Shown piece after piece: positions 1 to 11,465 of a stretch of DNA of 64,000 nt (position 1 is the first letter of the stretch; every line of letters begins with the position of its first letter). Origin of the DNA: Pycnopodia helianthoides (taxonomy: Eukaryota; Echinodermata; Asteroidea; Forcipulatida; Asteriidae); assembly GCA_032158295.1 (NCBI GenBank), contig CM063248.1, positions 12,414,657-12,478,656 of the forward strand, given 5' to 3'. The notes under the pieces were generated by a model that was not told the DNA's origin, did no database searches, and saw only the letters and a program-made list of their open reading frames with translations. The position numbers and the translations under genes are program-made.

Positions 1-2769
1 AAAGGAAATTTAGCTAAGAAGCAATGAAGGCAGCAGAAACAGTCCAGGGAAAAGAACAGAAAGCAGGGTTTTAGTGTAATTTCTGTACTTTAAATGTTGA
101 ACACAATTGTGATAAATCCTGCTCAAAGGCGTTTTTATACAAGGTACAGGTACGCTGTACATACTATACAATATACAAATATTGGATGCATATGAGGACA
201 ATATAGCAGAATATAATTGCCAGGTGAAATGGAACAGTCCAGATTACACCTACTGATTATATTCTGCTGTACTGTATAAATAAAATGCATCCTATATTTG
301 TTTTATTTACCTCTCACATAGATCCTTGCCATTTTGATCTTTTTCACAGATTTTGCTTATTTCAATTGCAGCTATCACACTACAAAGCAACAGTGATTTG
401 TGTGGTTCTTTAAATGATGTTTCCTCCACTTTGACAGTATTTTTTATGGAAATATTTCTCTGGAGGATTGGTACTGGTATGAACTTTATTACCAGTGAGC
501 TTTCAGATTCAACTACTTGATTTTGTATGATTACCAATCCCGTATTTTGTTTATTAAGACATTTATTATTTAAGATTCTCTGAATCCTGGCTCAAGCATC
601 ACTAGGAAGTACCTCCCAATCTGACTCTGCCATCTACAGTTTTGTCTTCTGGGGCCAATTTCACTTAGCACATTTGTTTAGCTAATTTTACTTGACAAAA
701 TCTAGTTGATAAGACAAACCACTTTGAGATGTGAATTATCTATGACAGGTTACCAACGTAATTGGGTAAATGCTCTTTCAAATTAGTACTTTTATTAACT
801 TTTTTGGCTTGGTGCAAGCAAAGCTCTTGAAATTTGGCCTGGTCCATTAGAAATGTAGAAATGCAATAGCACATTATAGTCATTTGTATTCCCAAATGAA
901 ATGTCAATTTGAAAGATAAAGGTTAGAAATATTTCAAAGTTGACAGTTATGGCTACGGCTAAGGCTGAATGGCTGCCAATGCCTATTCTTCAATGCTGCT
1001 GCTGTAGCCATTGGTTTTAGCCAGTCACTGTGCCTGCACTCAGATGCATACAGCTTTACAGCTACATAGTGCATTAATGTCTGAACTGGTCAGGATTTAA
1101 GGCAATTCAAACATTTTTGATGCACCCCTCTAAATCATTTCCTAGGCTCACCCCTGCATCTATCCTTTTTTATAGCTACATGATCTAACACACTTTAAAA
1201 ACAATGGTTCCACACCCGGAACTGTGGACCCTGATTACGGTTGTGTGCAAGGCTCCAAGCAAAGCATGATGAGTTTGGCTGTACATCACTTAGCTTTCAA
1301 AAGAATTTAGCCAAGCTTTCCGATGGATTTTGGTAGGTTTCAGAGATAGTTTAGTTCTATTGTTGCCATATTAAGTTAGTATAACCTCTATGCCAACCAG
1401 CATGGTGTTTCCCCCCAAAATGGTTGCCGGTTTCAATTGTGTTTTGAACTATTGCAATAGCAAACGTAAATGTTACATACATCCTGGGTGTGGTGCACAT
1501 ACCACAGTAATGTGGTATCACTTTAGTGGGCTGCATGGGTGGTCTAAGGAGCAGCGGATTCGAAACGGCAGAGAGGGGTATCGTGTCACTGCTGGTGAGC
1601 CTGGGCTGTACAGGATCACTGACTACTACACATGTAGATCTACGACACCATATTGTTTACAATTAGAGTGACTTGTACACAGGGATATACCAGAGTAGTT
1701 TCGGGCACAGGACAAATAACGATTTATCCAACTTTCACATATAAAATACCATGAAAAAAAATATCTCTCAAATAGCTGAAGTGGTTCTAAATATCAGTCT
1801 GTTTTGATCATCTTCTTTGAGAGCAGCCAGCAAAAGGGCCACTGGTTTCCCCTGTATGTTGTGGTTAAAAACTACAGCACTGAAAGTAAGGGCTTCATCT
1901 ACTACTAAGCATGAAATCAGCCTTGTTAAGTACGCTGGACACTTTTGTGTTCACTACGGGTTTTCCCAGTGGGACAATCACCCATCTCATTAAGTCTTTC
2001 ATACCTCAAAAGAGTAAACTTGGGTTTGGGCTAGACCACAGGGCCGGACCAAATTTTGACTTCATTAAGATTTGACGATTACGAATGCCCTTACATCCTT
2101 TCCATACAAAGGTACACTCATCGTAGCAACAAGTCACCAACTTTCAGCCCCCCCCCCCTCCTCTGTGCCGGGACCACTTAATCATCCCCACATCACACCA
2201 GGAAAAAGAAAGAAACCACAACCTTGGTTACCCCCCTCCTACACCCTTATTGCTACCAGATGACTGCAGGGACTTATCAGGGTATACCAATTACTCACTA
2301 CGGCGACCCCGATGCAACCTGACAGCGCTGTAATTTGCTTGCACTTTTCTGGTTGGGCTGGGCAGATTATCTTTTCATCGAGTGGTTTCAGCGCTAAATT
2401 AATACCAGTTATTATCTTCCCTGAAAACACTGTTTTCATAATATTAATGCATCCCACTAATGACTCATTTGGGCTTAGTTTTGATCATCCCCATGTTGGA
2501 CGGAATCCAACGAGTGACAAAACACAATTTCCATACGGAGGTTTTGACAGAGGGGACCATCCACCCTAGTAGACCCTTCCCCTTTGTAAAATGGTTGCAC
2601 ACGCACACACACACAAAAAGGCGGGAAAAAAAGAAGGAAGACTGTCTGATTCTTCAAACTTCGGAGTCAACATCCTGAACACCTGTGAGAAAGTAAATCC
2701 ATCATGGTTTAAGTGCCAAAAGAATTCACCAACACCCCCCCCCCTCCCAATTTGACATGAACTACTTAC
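1..2769. other. Intron 3' of the KLF exons (predicted), no exon seen
   Basis: If the gene continues left, this is intron. It holds one GGCTAC element (951-1025) and C-runs at 2150 and 2740. A 76-codon minus ORF at 307-537 ends at a donor-like GAGAG|GTAAAT but has no good acceptor. Confidence 0.5.
951..1025. repeat. GGCTAC fold-back element
   Basis: TATGGCTACGGCTAAGGC at the left is inverted against CTGTAGCCATTGGTTTTAGC at the right. Confidence 0.55.
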
Positions 2770-2932
2770 TCTGCCGCTTGAGCGACTTTGATGAGGGCAC
2801 CTTCCCCGCTTTTTGTGATGCTCTCGAGCGTGACAGTCGGCCGGTCGTCTTCCTCATGCCCTGGCCGCCGTTGGACAGGTGAGGGTGCTACAATGGTACT
2901 GGGTCTCTTCTTAAGGTCTACCGGACCATCGT
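2770..2932 (-). CDS. KLF3/8/12-like exon: GPVDLKK motif and conserved pre-finger segment
   Basis: A 163-nt internal exon. The acceptor is a pyrimidine-rich tract ending TTCAATACAG and the donor is GCAGA|GTAAGTAG. It starts with two bases that complete a codon begun in the previous exon (G+AC, Asp) and ends two bases into a codon. The translation holds DDGPVDLKKRPST near its start, a PVDL core like the CtBP-binding motif 38 residues earlier but lacking the terminal serine. It ends with DDRPTVTLESITKSGEGAL, which lines up with the KLF12 stretch DLPNVTLDSVNETGSTAL just before the zinc-finger exons (recalled from family knowledge, not searched). The basic/proline part between them (RPSTIVAPSPVQRRPG) is probably unstructured. 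Its phase fits exon 3757-3871 exactly, across an 824-nt intron. The next exon should begin with one base and lead into the fingers. Confidence 0.82.
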
Positions 2933-3756
2933 CTGTATTGAAGGAAAGAAGGAAACAAGGCTTAATTGGAACAATGGTTTCGTATCGCCACATCAGTGTG
3001 ACAGTGTCTTATCTCGGTTGATCAAGTTTAACGGGGAAATGAATGGTTTGTTCCTTTCGGATGTACATGAAAAACCTACAGTAAAAGATAAGACTTTACA
3101 GCGATGGCCTTTCGCTTTTACTGATGTGGAAACGTTTTGAACATTTAGCACTGGCTTCCTGAGAGCAAAAGTAGATAAGCCTTAGAAATAACTTGTGCAT
3201 GAAAGTAACGGTACAATGTACGTGCAGGGGAAGGGGTATCTGGGAGGTGTATTCTTAAAAGTATAAATTTGAAATTGAAAACTTTTAAAACTACTCTTGG
3301 AATGAAATCCTGAGACTTTTACAAGCAATCTGCTGTTTTAATATGCTTCCATATGTTGTCCCCTTTTCTTTGTTCTTGTTACTTTGTATATTTATAAAGC
3401 CAAGTCAACAAACAACAAGGTCATCATCAAGATTGCCCGTGTCACAATCATAATGTATCTTTCTCAAACTCTTCTGGATTTAAATAAAAACCAACAGTAA
3501 GAGAAACACAATTTTGCCTTCAGCCAATTGCACGTTTCAAATTTACAACTTTTTCAAAATGAGCTTAAAACATTTGCATTGCCACAAGGACATACATTGT
3601 TTGGAAAAAGCAACCATTAAAAGACAATTTCCAATCCACATGTAGGGCTTTAGTCTAAGGTGGAACTTGAAATGGGAACAACACAGAGGTGAAAGGGTAT
3701 GGAAATTACCACCACTGCAAGAACACCGACTTATCAAGCACGTTTGTTGGTCTTAC
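2933..3756 (-). other. Intron between the two KLF exons
   Basis: 824 nt with a GT-AG border. No repeat family recognised and no further exon signal seen. Confidence 0.75.
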
Positions 3757-3871
3757 CCATATCAGATGCATCTGATGACCTCTTGCCACTGCCATGACCT
3801 CTCATTCCATTCATTGAGAGATCCACAGGTTCCGTCTGGTACTCCTCTTCTTGCTGAGTTGTTATGTAAGA
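3757..3871 (-). CDS. KLF3/8/12-like exon: CtBP-binding EPVDLS motif
   Basis: A 115-nt internal exon with acceptor TCTCTTCTGTTCCAG and donor ATATGG|GTAAGA. In the frame that continues into exon 2770-2932 it is fully open and encodes 38 residues plus one base. The centre reads EEEYQTEPVDLSMNGMRG. KLF3, KLF8 and KLF12 all carry this EPVDLS/T-type peptide, and KLF12 has the very similar QTQTEPVDLSINK. The peptide docks on CtBP, giving transcriptional repression in the nucleus. Flanking sequence is acidic/glutamine-rich upstream and Ser/Gly/Lys-rich downstream, with no folded domain. The exon starts at phase 0, so whatever precedes it must end on a codon boundary. This condition is used below to judge the upstream exon candidates. 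Confidence 0.85.
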
Positions 3872-3930
3872 CTGGAACAGAAGAGAGAAAAGGGAACCAT
3901 ACTTGAAATGAGCTTCTTGTGCACTTAGTA

Positions 3931-3994
3931 ATCAGAACTAGGGTGCTTTTGCTAATTGGGCTATCAGAACAGGGGGGCTTTTGCTAATTGGGCT
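3931..3994. repeat. 32-bp tandem duplication
   Basis: Two adjacent 32-bp units (ATCAGAAC, then ...GCTTTTGCTAATTGGGCT) with about three mismatches, next to the EPVDLS exon on its upstream side. Confidence 0.8.
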
Positions 3995-4379
3995 GTCACT
4001 GGTTTTTTTCTCCATTGCCAGTTATCATGTAAAGCTCACTTGCATCATGGAGGAAGGAAACGTCATCCTTACTTTGAAAGTTGATGAAAGATGGCCACAG
4101 CTACTCCCTTTCACTTTTCCACACAAAAAATACGAAGCTAATGTGGAATCCAAAATGTAGTACATGAAAAGCTGAGCAATAGTTTGTCTTTTTCCCTCCG
4201 TTTATATTATTCCTAAAATACCATTGGATAAAAGTCACAGACTTGAATGTAAGAGCATCTCTACATTCTTAGAAGCTGAGTCATACATGTACGATACTTG
4301 TTTTACAAATCCTATTATTAAAAAACTCAAACCCAAGTTCATGGTGAATTAAACACTGATTCCAATACTTGTCACCAAC

Positions 4380-4531
4380 AGACTATGCAAGTCTCGTGCG
4401 TATTCGAACATTGGGACCCATTAAACACGTTAAAGTGCGCAAGTTTGTTGCCTTCAAACATTAAAGCAATGTTTGTGTGGGACCGAAGTGGTCCCAAGAA
4501 TGTTTGAATACGCGCGAGACTTGTACGGTCT
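4380..4531. repeat. Inverted-repeat MITE-like element, 152 bp
   Basis: The ends are inverted copies over about 35 bp: the left starts AGACTATGCAAGTCTCG, and the right reads the same inward after complementing (AGACCGTACAAGTCTCG), each continuing to a TTGGGACC block. No coding capacity. Confidence 0.7.
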
Positions 4532-5161
4532 AAATAGTGTACGATTCTTCAACTTTTTTTTTAGAATGCTATCATGCAGCCATTATTATGGACATGTTTT
4601 CCGTCTACAATAGCATGAGTGAATACTGATTCAATATACCAAACAGAGCCAGACTACTTTTTCCATCCTTGGTTATTTACATTGTTTTGAATGCTTTGAA
4701 CAAAACAAATAGCTGCATGATGTGAAACATCTTCCAGACCATCATTTTTAAGATCCTTTGATTACTTCGATGGAGCAGTCTGCAAACAAAAGTCCCAAAT
4801 TCTTCTCAACCAGTTTCCCTTTTTTTCCGCTCAACGAGACTCCCTTTAAATGGTCCACATGTTGTGGCCAGGGAACTTTCTTGGAACAATCTCCCTCTGC
4901 TCGTCTGTCAAGCTACCTCCACTCATCACTGACTCATTCAAATCCTACTTCAATTTCACCCTTTTGTAATTAAATTTATACGCACTTCAAAAAAGAGTCA
5001 TTTTGTACGATCTTCACAATAAAGTGCAAGTAGGTAAAGGATTTGGAAAACGTTTCTTGACTACCCCGCTGGCTGTCTTGCAGACAACTTGGATGAATTC
5101 TACAGTACACCCTTTTGGCCAGCAGAACGATCAAAACATGAATGCTTTGTCTCTCACTTAC

Positions 5162-5169
5162 TTTTGATT
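5162..5169 (-). CDS. Candidate 8-nt microexon of the KLF gene
   Basis: On the minus strand an excellent acceptor (GATTTTGTTTTTGTTTTCTAG) is followed after only 8 nt (AATCAAAA) by an excellent donor (GTAAGTGAG). Eight nucleotides change the frame by two. Joined between the 35-nt exon (phase 1 out) and the EPVDLS exon (phase 0 in), it gives a Glu codon, then Ser-Lys, and the frame runs through. Without it, the promoter-proximal exons do not read into EPVDLS. Signals and frame are seen directly; that the cell uses it is inferred. Such a pair could arise by chance in a 12-kb intron. Confidence 0.4.
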
Positions 5170-5409
5170 CTAGAAAACAAAAACAAAATCAGTCTACAAG
5201 CGCAATTCCCAATCAGCGATTAGGGGCGAGTCATCGGAACTAGAGCGGCTCGTTTATGCTTGTATCACAAAATGCTGATCAATCAAACCTCACCAAACCA
5301 ACACAAGTAAGAACCTTCCTGTACATTCAATTACTAGAGCTTAAAGGCAATGTACTGAATGGGTATTCTCATCCCATTAACTCTTGTCAGATTGCCAGAC
5401 TTTCTTATG

Positions 5410-5592
5410 CAGGCCTGATGCTTCGCTGAGGCAATGGAGGCAATGGAGGCAATTGCCTCAATGCCCCCTGGTCATTGCCTTGGTGCCCCTTGATACATTC
5501 CAATAGAAATTTACAATTTCTTCATAGAGATGCCCTTTATAAATGAGAAAATACCTTGGTGCCCTTGCCCTTTCAAGGAAGCATCAGGCCTG
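5410..5592. mobile_element. 183-bp MITE with 15-bp TIRs and TTATG target duplication
   Basis: Perfect 15-bp terminal inverted repeats CAGGCCTGATGCTTC / GAAGCATCAGGCCTG. The 5 bp on each side are TTATG, a target-site duplication. The interior has GGCAATGGAGGCAATTGCCTC and GGTGCCC blocks. Non-autonomous DNA-transposon structure; the mobilising family is unknown. Confidence 0.85.
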
Positions 5593-5830
5593 TTATGGTA
5601 TCTGTGATGGTGGTTTGGATCCCCCTTCAAGAATTTGTTTTTTAAATAAATAAAATGAAAACACGTTATCTTTTCAACATTAGTTTCAACTAACACCATT
5701 GAAGTAATGAATTCTCTGCGTGAAATGAAACCTTAAATGTCTTGTGTATTCTGTAAACATCAGATCGACAATCAAGTTCTTCTGTGTTTTACTAAAACAT
5801 GTTTTAAATTTTTTTTAAAGACCCTGAAAA

Positions 5831-5928
5831 ATAGCGTCAATCGGGCATCCTGAAAGAACATCAATCTGGCATCCTGAACAATAGCCTCAATCAGGCATCC
5901 TGAACAATAGCCTCAACCAGGCATGTCA
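5831..5928. repeat. Short minisatellite, about 26-bp unit
   Basis: About 3.5 copies of a unit like GGCATCCTGAACAATAGCCT, diverging toward both ends. Confidence 0.7.
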
Positions 5929-6180
5929 GCAGGGGTGGGGGAATCCAAAGAGCAGACACATGAGAAACCTCTATTACAATGCCAGCATCTCTGTCAAGTT
6001 CACTGTCAGCAATACTGTCAGCAATAGAAATTATATTATCATATATTTCTGGTAATGAAACTCAGGATGCCTCAATCACAACTTAATCACTGTAGCTCCC
6101 AGGCCTGAGGAAACCTGTAAACAAGGATGCTTGCTGTGTGAACCAGAACCACCGGGGTTCAACCCTACTCTTCCACAGTA

Positions 6181-6395
6181 AGTGTTCTGGGTTCTTTTAC
6201 ATGCACTACCAATCCTAGCACACCAGACCTACGACTTAATGTCCTGTCCGAAGGACAAAGCAATTATGGTAAAGTATCTTGCTCAAGGACACAAGTGCCA
6301 CGACCGGGACTTGAACCCACACTCTGCTGATCAGAAACACCAGAGCTTGAGTTCGATGCTTTTAACCACTCGGGCCAAGACTCGCCATATAATGC
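6181..6395 (-). mobile_element. tRNA-derived SINE (family 1), partial copy
   Basis: On the minus strand the element begins with a tRNA-like head that includes a B-box-like GGTTCAAGTCCCGG, followed by a body with TTGTGTCCTTGAGCAAGATA. At least five copies occur in this window. The ORF across it (6182-6559, plus strand) is not a gene. Confidence 0.75.
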
Positions 6396-7696
6396 TGCAT
6401 ATGGAGAAAGTGACCAGTCTATTCAACAAAGGAAACCAAATCAGCCAACTTGAGTACAATCTGTTGTTTTGTTATTGCTGTTGTCATTGTTTATTTTCAA
6501 CAAACTTTGAAAATATTGGATCAAAATTAGTGCCAGTTGGTTTCGTCACACCTGTGTAAATTTGAAAGTATCGATCGCGCAATAAAAAACATTTTAGCAA
6601 AGGTGAACGCCACCTTTAAGGCCACATGTGGGGGGCAAAAAAAAAAGGGAAGACGAAAGAAAGAAAGAAACAGAGAAAAGCAAGGTTACATACTCTGAAC
6701 ATCCTGTGCTGAAAGGGGCGTGTGACGCACACCCAAGTGAATATTTCCTGTGAGAGGAATTGACTGTGTGTTTGTCACCGGAGCTATAAATGCTGTATGC
6801 ATGAGTTTCACCAGCTCCCCCCGCTGGGCTCAAAGGAGAGAGAGGGGGGCAATGTTGGCACCCAACGGGGACACATGAGGGAGGTGTGGACAGCCGATTT
6901 CTTGTTGTGTGTTTGTTTTAATTGAGGGAGGTAGAGAGAGGTTTGTCAGATGAGCTCTGGCAGGTGAGATGTTTTTTCATCCATGGTGCCCTGGGAGCCT
7001 TCGTCATTAGCACATGGGTAACAGTACTTCCACTGTTTTAATGTGGACCTTTTTGTTCTGACATTGATTTATGACGTTGATTAGCGTCGGGACTGCTGTT
7101 CACATTTTCAACATAAATGTTTTCGCTTAAAACAGTAAATAAGATTTTTAAGGGAGTGCGTTTTATTCCTGGACTTGCTGTTTATGGGATCCGGTTCAGG
7201 GAGTTCTACCTAGCTATCCACATGAGTACAGAAAAAAGTGCTCAAGTACGGAGTAAGTATGAGTAAACAAATGAGATTGAGTATTTACTCAAAAGAAAAA
7301 GTGCGAGTATGTGTACCTGCTGGTTACGATGAGTTTCTTGATCACACAAAAGTGTGCAGTAGTGAAGAAACCATTGAAGAAGCTGCATGAATACTTAGAA
7401 CAGCTAGACAAGAATGCTGATGGTTATGGGTTCGAGTCCAACCAAATTAACCTCCAGTTTTGTTGAAGATAATTAGCCTTTCCCCTAAAATATGTAATTT
7501 GCACATGACTTGTGCGCACTTGCACTACAGGTTGTCAAAATGAGGGAACATCACGTTTTTTTTTGTATGGGGCTGATGGTGGTGTGCGTGTTTGCGCATC
7601 CACCTAGTGCACAACTCTATGGCGTTTTGCCAACCAACAGTTTGTATACGCATGTGTGAATGTATTTTTTCATGGGAAAGGCTCAATACTAGATTA

Positions 7697-7799
7697 ATGG
7701 CTTTCGCCGTGGCTATAGAAAGATTGCTGTAGAGGCCCGCTTTCCAACTAACCAGCTACAGCCATAGCCATAGCCGAAATAGCTTCATTCAGGCACAGC
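7697..7799. repeat. GGCTAC fold-back element
   Basis: TGGCTTTCGCCGTGGCTATAG left and CTACAGCCATAGCCATAGCC right. Confidence 0.6.
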
Positions 7800-9589
7800 C
7801 TAACACCCTAATGAGGTCACAGTAACTGCGTCAGTCATTACAACGTGTATAACATAATGATGTCCACATTTTGAGCTATTTTGAGTACATTTCACATTTC
7901 ACATTTCACCAAACAGGGCTACTAAAAGAACATAGTTCTTAAAAGTATTCAGGGATCAATGATGAAGGAACTCTTTGACCAATACTCAGCTGCCTAACAT
8001 CCAGAGTATGTCTATTATTAAGCTATCAAAACTTGATTGACTGACATTTCTTTCCTTCGCTACCGAAGTTTTTGACGGACATCTCTTTTCTTGGAGACTT
8101 CAAAAGCCTTGACCTAAATTGCAAGCGAAGTTTTCTCAATGTGTCCAAAACCATAACCATCTTTGTTAGAAGTGAGTGAATGACGTTTTTCACAAGGTAG
8201 TGGCTAATAAACAGCTTCCAGGAGTAATTTACTTGAGATTCTCTGACCAGCTGCAGCGCCTCTCAGAGAAGGAAAAAAAAAAAAATCAGAAAAAAAAAAT
8301 CATCACATCGGCTTGCAAGTAATTAAGCCTAAAAATAGTAGCAGTGAGTCTGGAGCGTGTGTTTGTCAATTTGGGTTTATTCAGGAGCACAACTCTGAAA
8401 CTGTCCACGACACAACTGCGCAGATACTACCCCTACAAGTATTTTGATTCACTCTTGATGTGACCTTGACAATGTTTGGACGCGCGTTGCCACACAAAAC
8501 CCCCTTGCACTTTTAAAGGGAAAACAGATTTTGCCTATTACCAAGTGGCCTATTCACCCGAGTTTCCTCAAAGCTGGCCCACAATTAACACCAGACCAAC
8601 ACTCCCGAGAGACATGTAAACTTGAAAGATGTAGATAAACAAATTAAACGCTTCTCCAGAGGGGGAGAAAAGGGCTAAATCATCTTGATTTCCTGCAAGC
8701 ATCTGGGAGGTCGGTAATCCTCGGCTACCCTCCTGCTTCACCCTGGCGGTGGCGTCGGCGAACGGCTGCCAGCCTGCCAGTTAGGAAGGGGGAGATTTAA
8801 GGGAGATTAAGATGGCTGAGGGAGAGACAAGATGCAAGGTGAAGGGTGGGATTGGGATATCCATAGGTAGGAAACTCGCAGTTCCTGTTTTAAGCACTCA
8901 GCAGTCACAACATTTTGTTTTCGATTTTGACAAGTGGCTAGTTTTCCCAAACTTTTAGCCTTCCCTCCTACACCCCCCCCCCCACCCCACCTCTCTTAAA
9001 AAACAGGCAATGCAATATCAACTTTCCGAAAACTTCCTCCTGCAAAAAGATTAATAAGGCTCCTCCTCGTCCATCGAGACTCAAACATCAAACTGGGACG
9101 TGGTGTCAGCCAGGTTGCAGGAAATGTACTCTAAGGTGTGAATGACTTGCGCCCGTACACTCTTGTCCTGTAAACAATATCCTTTTCCTGAGGCCCCTAG
9201 GCTGGTCATGTCAAGATAATTGATAATTGAAGTCGAGTTGCTGTGTAGAACTAGTACGGCTGAACATGTTCTTGAAGGGGGTGTGGAGTGGGGGTGGTGG
9301 TGGGGGGTTGGGGTTTCTTGAAGGCGGACCTCTCTCCGTATATGCCATTTTGAGTACATTAAGTTCCATGGGAAAAACTTGTGGATAAAATGGTAAAAGT
9401 ACATAAAGCCATTGATACAGTTACACTGTTGAATGAAAAAAAAAAATCTAAAAAACTTGTACCATATTTATATCGTAATATTGGAGTCTTACATGTGCCA
9501 GCGCGTGTATCCACCCATAAGGTGCTCAAGAAGCTTGAACAAAGAGAGACATTTTTTAAGACAGGTTTTGAAGTTTTTATGAATTATGA

Positions 9590-9893
9590 GACCAATTTAT
9601 GTGGCACCTTATAAAGGGTTTACAAGGTGCTGCGGTGCACTCGGCAGCCACTGCCAGAAATACCGCGGTAGACCACTTCTCTTTGCGATAAGTGAAACTG
9701 GGTTAGTTTACGTGCATTACAGAACACACAGGACCTCCGGCTTTACGTCCCAACCGAAGGATGTAGCATTAATGGTTAAGTGTCTCGCTTAAGGACAAAA
9801 GTGTCAAGAGCGGGAAGCGAACCCATGCTCTGCTGATCAGAAACACCAGAGCTTCAGTCTGGTGCACTGACCGCTCGGCCAAGACACTCCACA
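9590..9893 (-). mobile_element. tRNA-derived SINE (family 1), near full length
   Basis: Same family as the copy at 6.2 kb: the tRNA-like head is at the right end. The body includes the complement of GCATTACAGAACACACAGGA, and the distal end has AAGGTGCTGCGGTGCACTCG. About 300 bp, the longest clear copy with that at 33.2 kb. Confidence 0.78.
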
Positions 9894-11098
9894 CTTGTGC
9901 TTTAAATTCTTTTACAGAACTCAGTGGGTTCCCTGTTTCATGTTGCTCAGTAAAAATTTGCAGGGGATGGCAAACTTGTTTCTCCTTCATCAGAAAGATC
10001 TGCAGCAGAAAGTCTACGCAGCCTTGGCTCTGATGCGTAATGTGTGTCAGCAAGACTTGACCTCTGGGAGCGTCAAGTGGGAGGAGGGAGGGGGTGGGGG
10101 GCTGTTGTTTAAAGAAATGAAACTCTAATTTATTAGTCACGAATGCCGATTCTATCCATCTTCATTGGCTTTGAGGATATGTATTGTCTCAGCTGCTGGG
10201 CCGGTAAATTGATGGATAGGAATGAACCACTTAAAGGGGATGGTACGAACCAATTAGCAGAAACTATTGCTGGAATATATTTCCAGGGATGGGATTCATT
10301 TTTTCGGAACTTGTTTTTTTTTAGACCATTAATTGGCCATGGTGTGCTGGAATCTCGGCCCACCGAATTATGCCGAATGCAATGATAAACAATGATGGCA
10401 ACCAATCACCAATCGATCTCTCACAATCCTAATTTTATGAAAAACGGATGTAGGCCAAGAATCAGGGGTTACACAATAAACCCTCAGAAAAAGGGAGATA
10501 TTGAGCATAATTTCCAGTGCCCTGTGTTCCTCTTTGTATGGGGAAACGAAGCGTTGCACCATAAGTACATGCACATGCAGAGTGACACAAGAACAACTTT
10601 CTTGAAATAAGATTTTTTTCTCATTTGTAGTAAACCTGTGTTTCTATTAGGGAATGATGTTTAGAACTAGGCACTAGAAATGAGTTGCTGGGAATATCAG
10701 ATATTCAAACCAGACTAGTGTCTGCTGGGAATACTATACTTTCCTATTGGAAACACATTTCTCATATAAGTCTATCTGGGAATATCCTATACTCACACTG
10801 TGTGTTCCTTAATGGAACATGTCATGCTTCCAAAAGGAAGATTCTTAACAGAACAGGAACGCTTCTTAATTTCCGAGTCGCATTTCTGTGACCTAATTTT
10901 ACAGCCACTAAGCCGAAAAATAAAGCTTTCAGTTTTGATACGATAAGCAAAAATGAGCACCAAACCCGTCATACACAATATACATTTGATGTTATTTTGG
11001 CTGGTAACCTAAATCTGCTATTAGCATAAATTTGTGAGTTTCATCAAAATGATCAAGAGCTGAGTGAACTTGGCCCTTGGTTGATGGCGAACATTTAC

Positions 11099-11170
11099 CT
11101 TGTGTTTGCTTCTAATCCCTCTGTACACTATGACCCCATCGTGCTGCCCTGATACGTCATCTTTGTACTG
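11099..11170 (-). CDS. Candidate 72-nt exon (possible alternative KLF exon)
   Basis: The acceptor is a long pyrimidine tract (TTTTTTTCTGTTCTTTTTAT, then TTGCTGTAG) and the donor is CACAAG|GTAAATG. The exon is 72 nt with one open frame of 24 codons (QYKDDVSGQHDGVIVYRG, then IRSKHK) at phase 0 on both sides, so it could join directly to the phase-0 EPVDLS exon. The acceptor is a TAGCAG tandem (NAGNAG), which would permit a 69-nt form starting 3 nt later. If it were placed between the 35-nt exon and the microexon it would be read in another frame and hit TGA at its fourth codon. So it would belong to a different isoform, act as a poison exon, or be spurious. No homology recognised. Confidence 0.3.
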
Positions 11171-11341
11171 CTACAGCAAAATAAAAAGAACAGAAAAAAA
11201 GAGAGCATTTAAAAAAACAAGTCTGACCAATCAAAATACCCTTTCCTTGGTGTATCGAAAACTGGTTACCAGATTTTTAGAAAATAAAATAATGTACATT
11301 GTTTTAGACTGGTTCACTGCAGGTTTATTTGAAGCAGACTT

Positions 11342-11465
11342 GGGCCGTGTCCGAATGAATGGTTTTGGCAGTGGCTATGGCCGGAAGGCCGGCAAATCCG
11401 ATTCTTCAATGTTGTCGTCTTATCCAAAGGTCATAACTGTAGTCGAAGTCACTTGAATCAGACAT
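11342..11465. repeat. GGCTAC fold-back element
   Basis: GGGCCGTGTCCGAATGAATG then GGCAGTGGCTATGGCC. The right side is degraded (CTGTAGTCGAAGTCAC). Confidence 0.5.

Noticed and set aside
307..537. 76-codon minus-strand ORF ending at GAGAG|GTAAAT, considered as the next KLF exon
   Set aside because: No C2H2 residues where the KLF family needs them, and no pyrimidine-tract acceptor.
1390..1671. 93-codon plus-strand ORF with several Cys/His
   Set aside because: Spacing fits no zinc-finger family I know; only a weak GTGAGC donor and no good acceptor.
1840..1860. Minus-strand HTGE-like codons, possible KLF finger linker
   Set aside because: The linker lysine-proline is absent and stops occur just upstream in that frame.
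6182..6559. 125-codon plus-strand ORF
   Set aside because: It runs through a SINE family 1 copy in antisense; the same frames appear in other copies.
9081..9168. Possible minus-strand terminal exon (DKSVRAQVIHTLEY...) after TTGTTTACAG
   Set aside because: Weak pyrimidine tract, frame also open upstream, no family recognised, and no other exon in reach.
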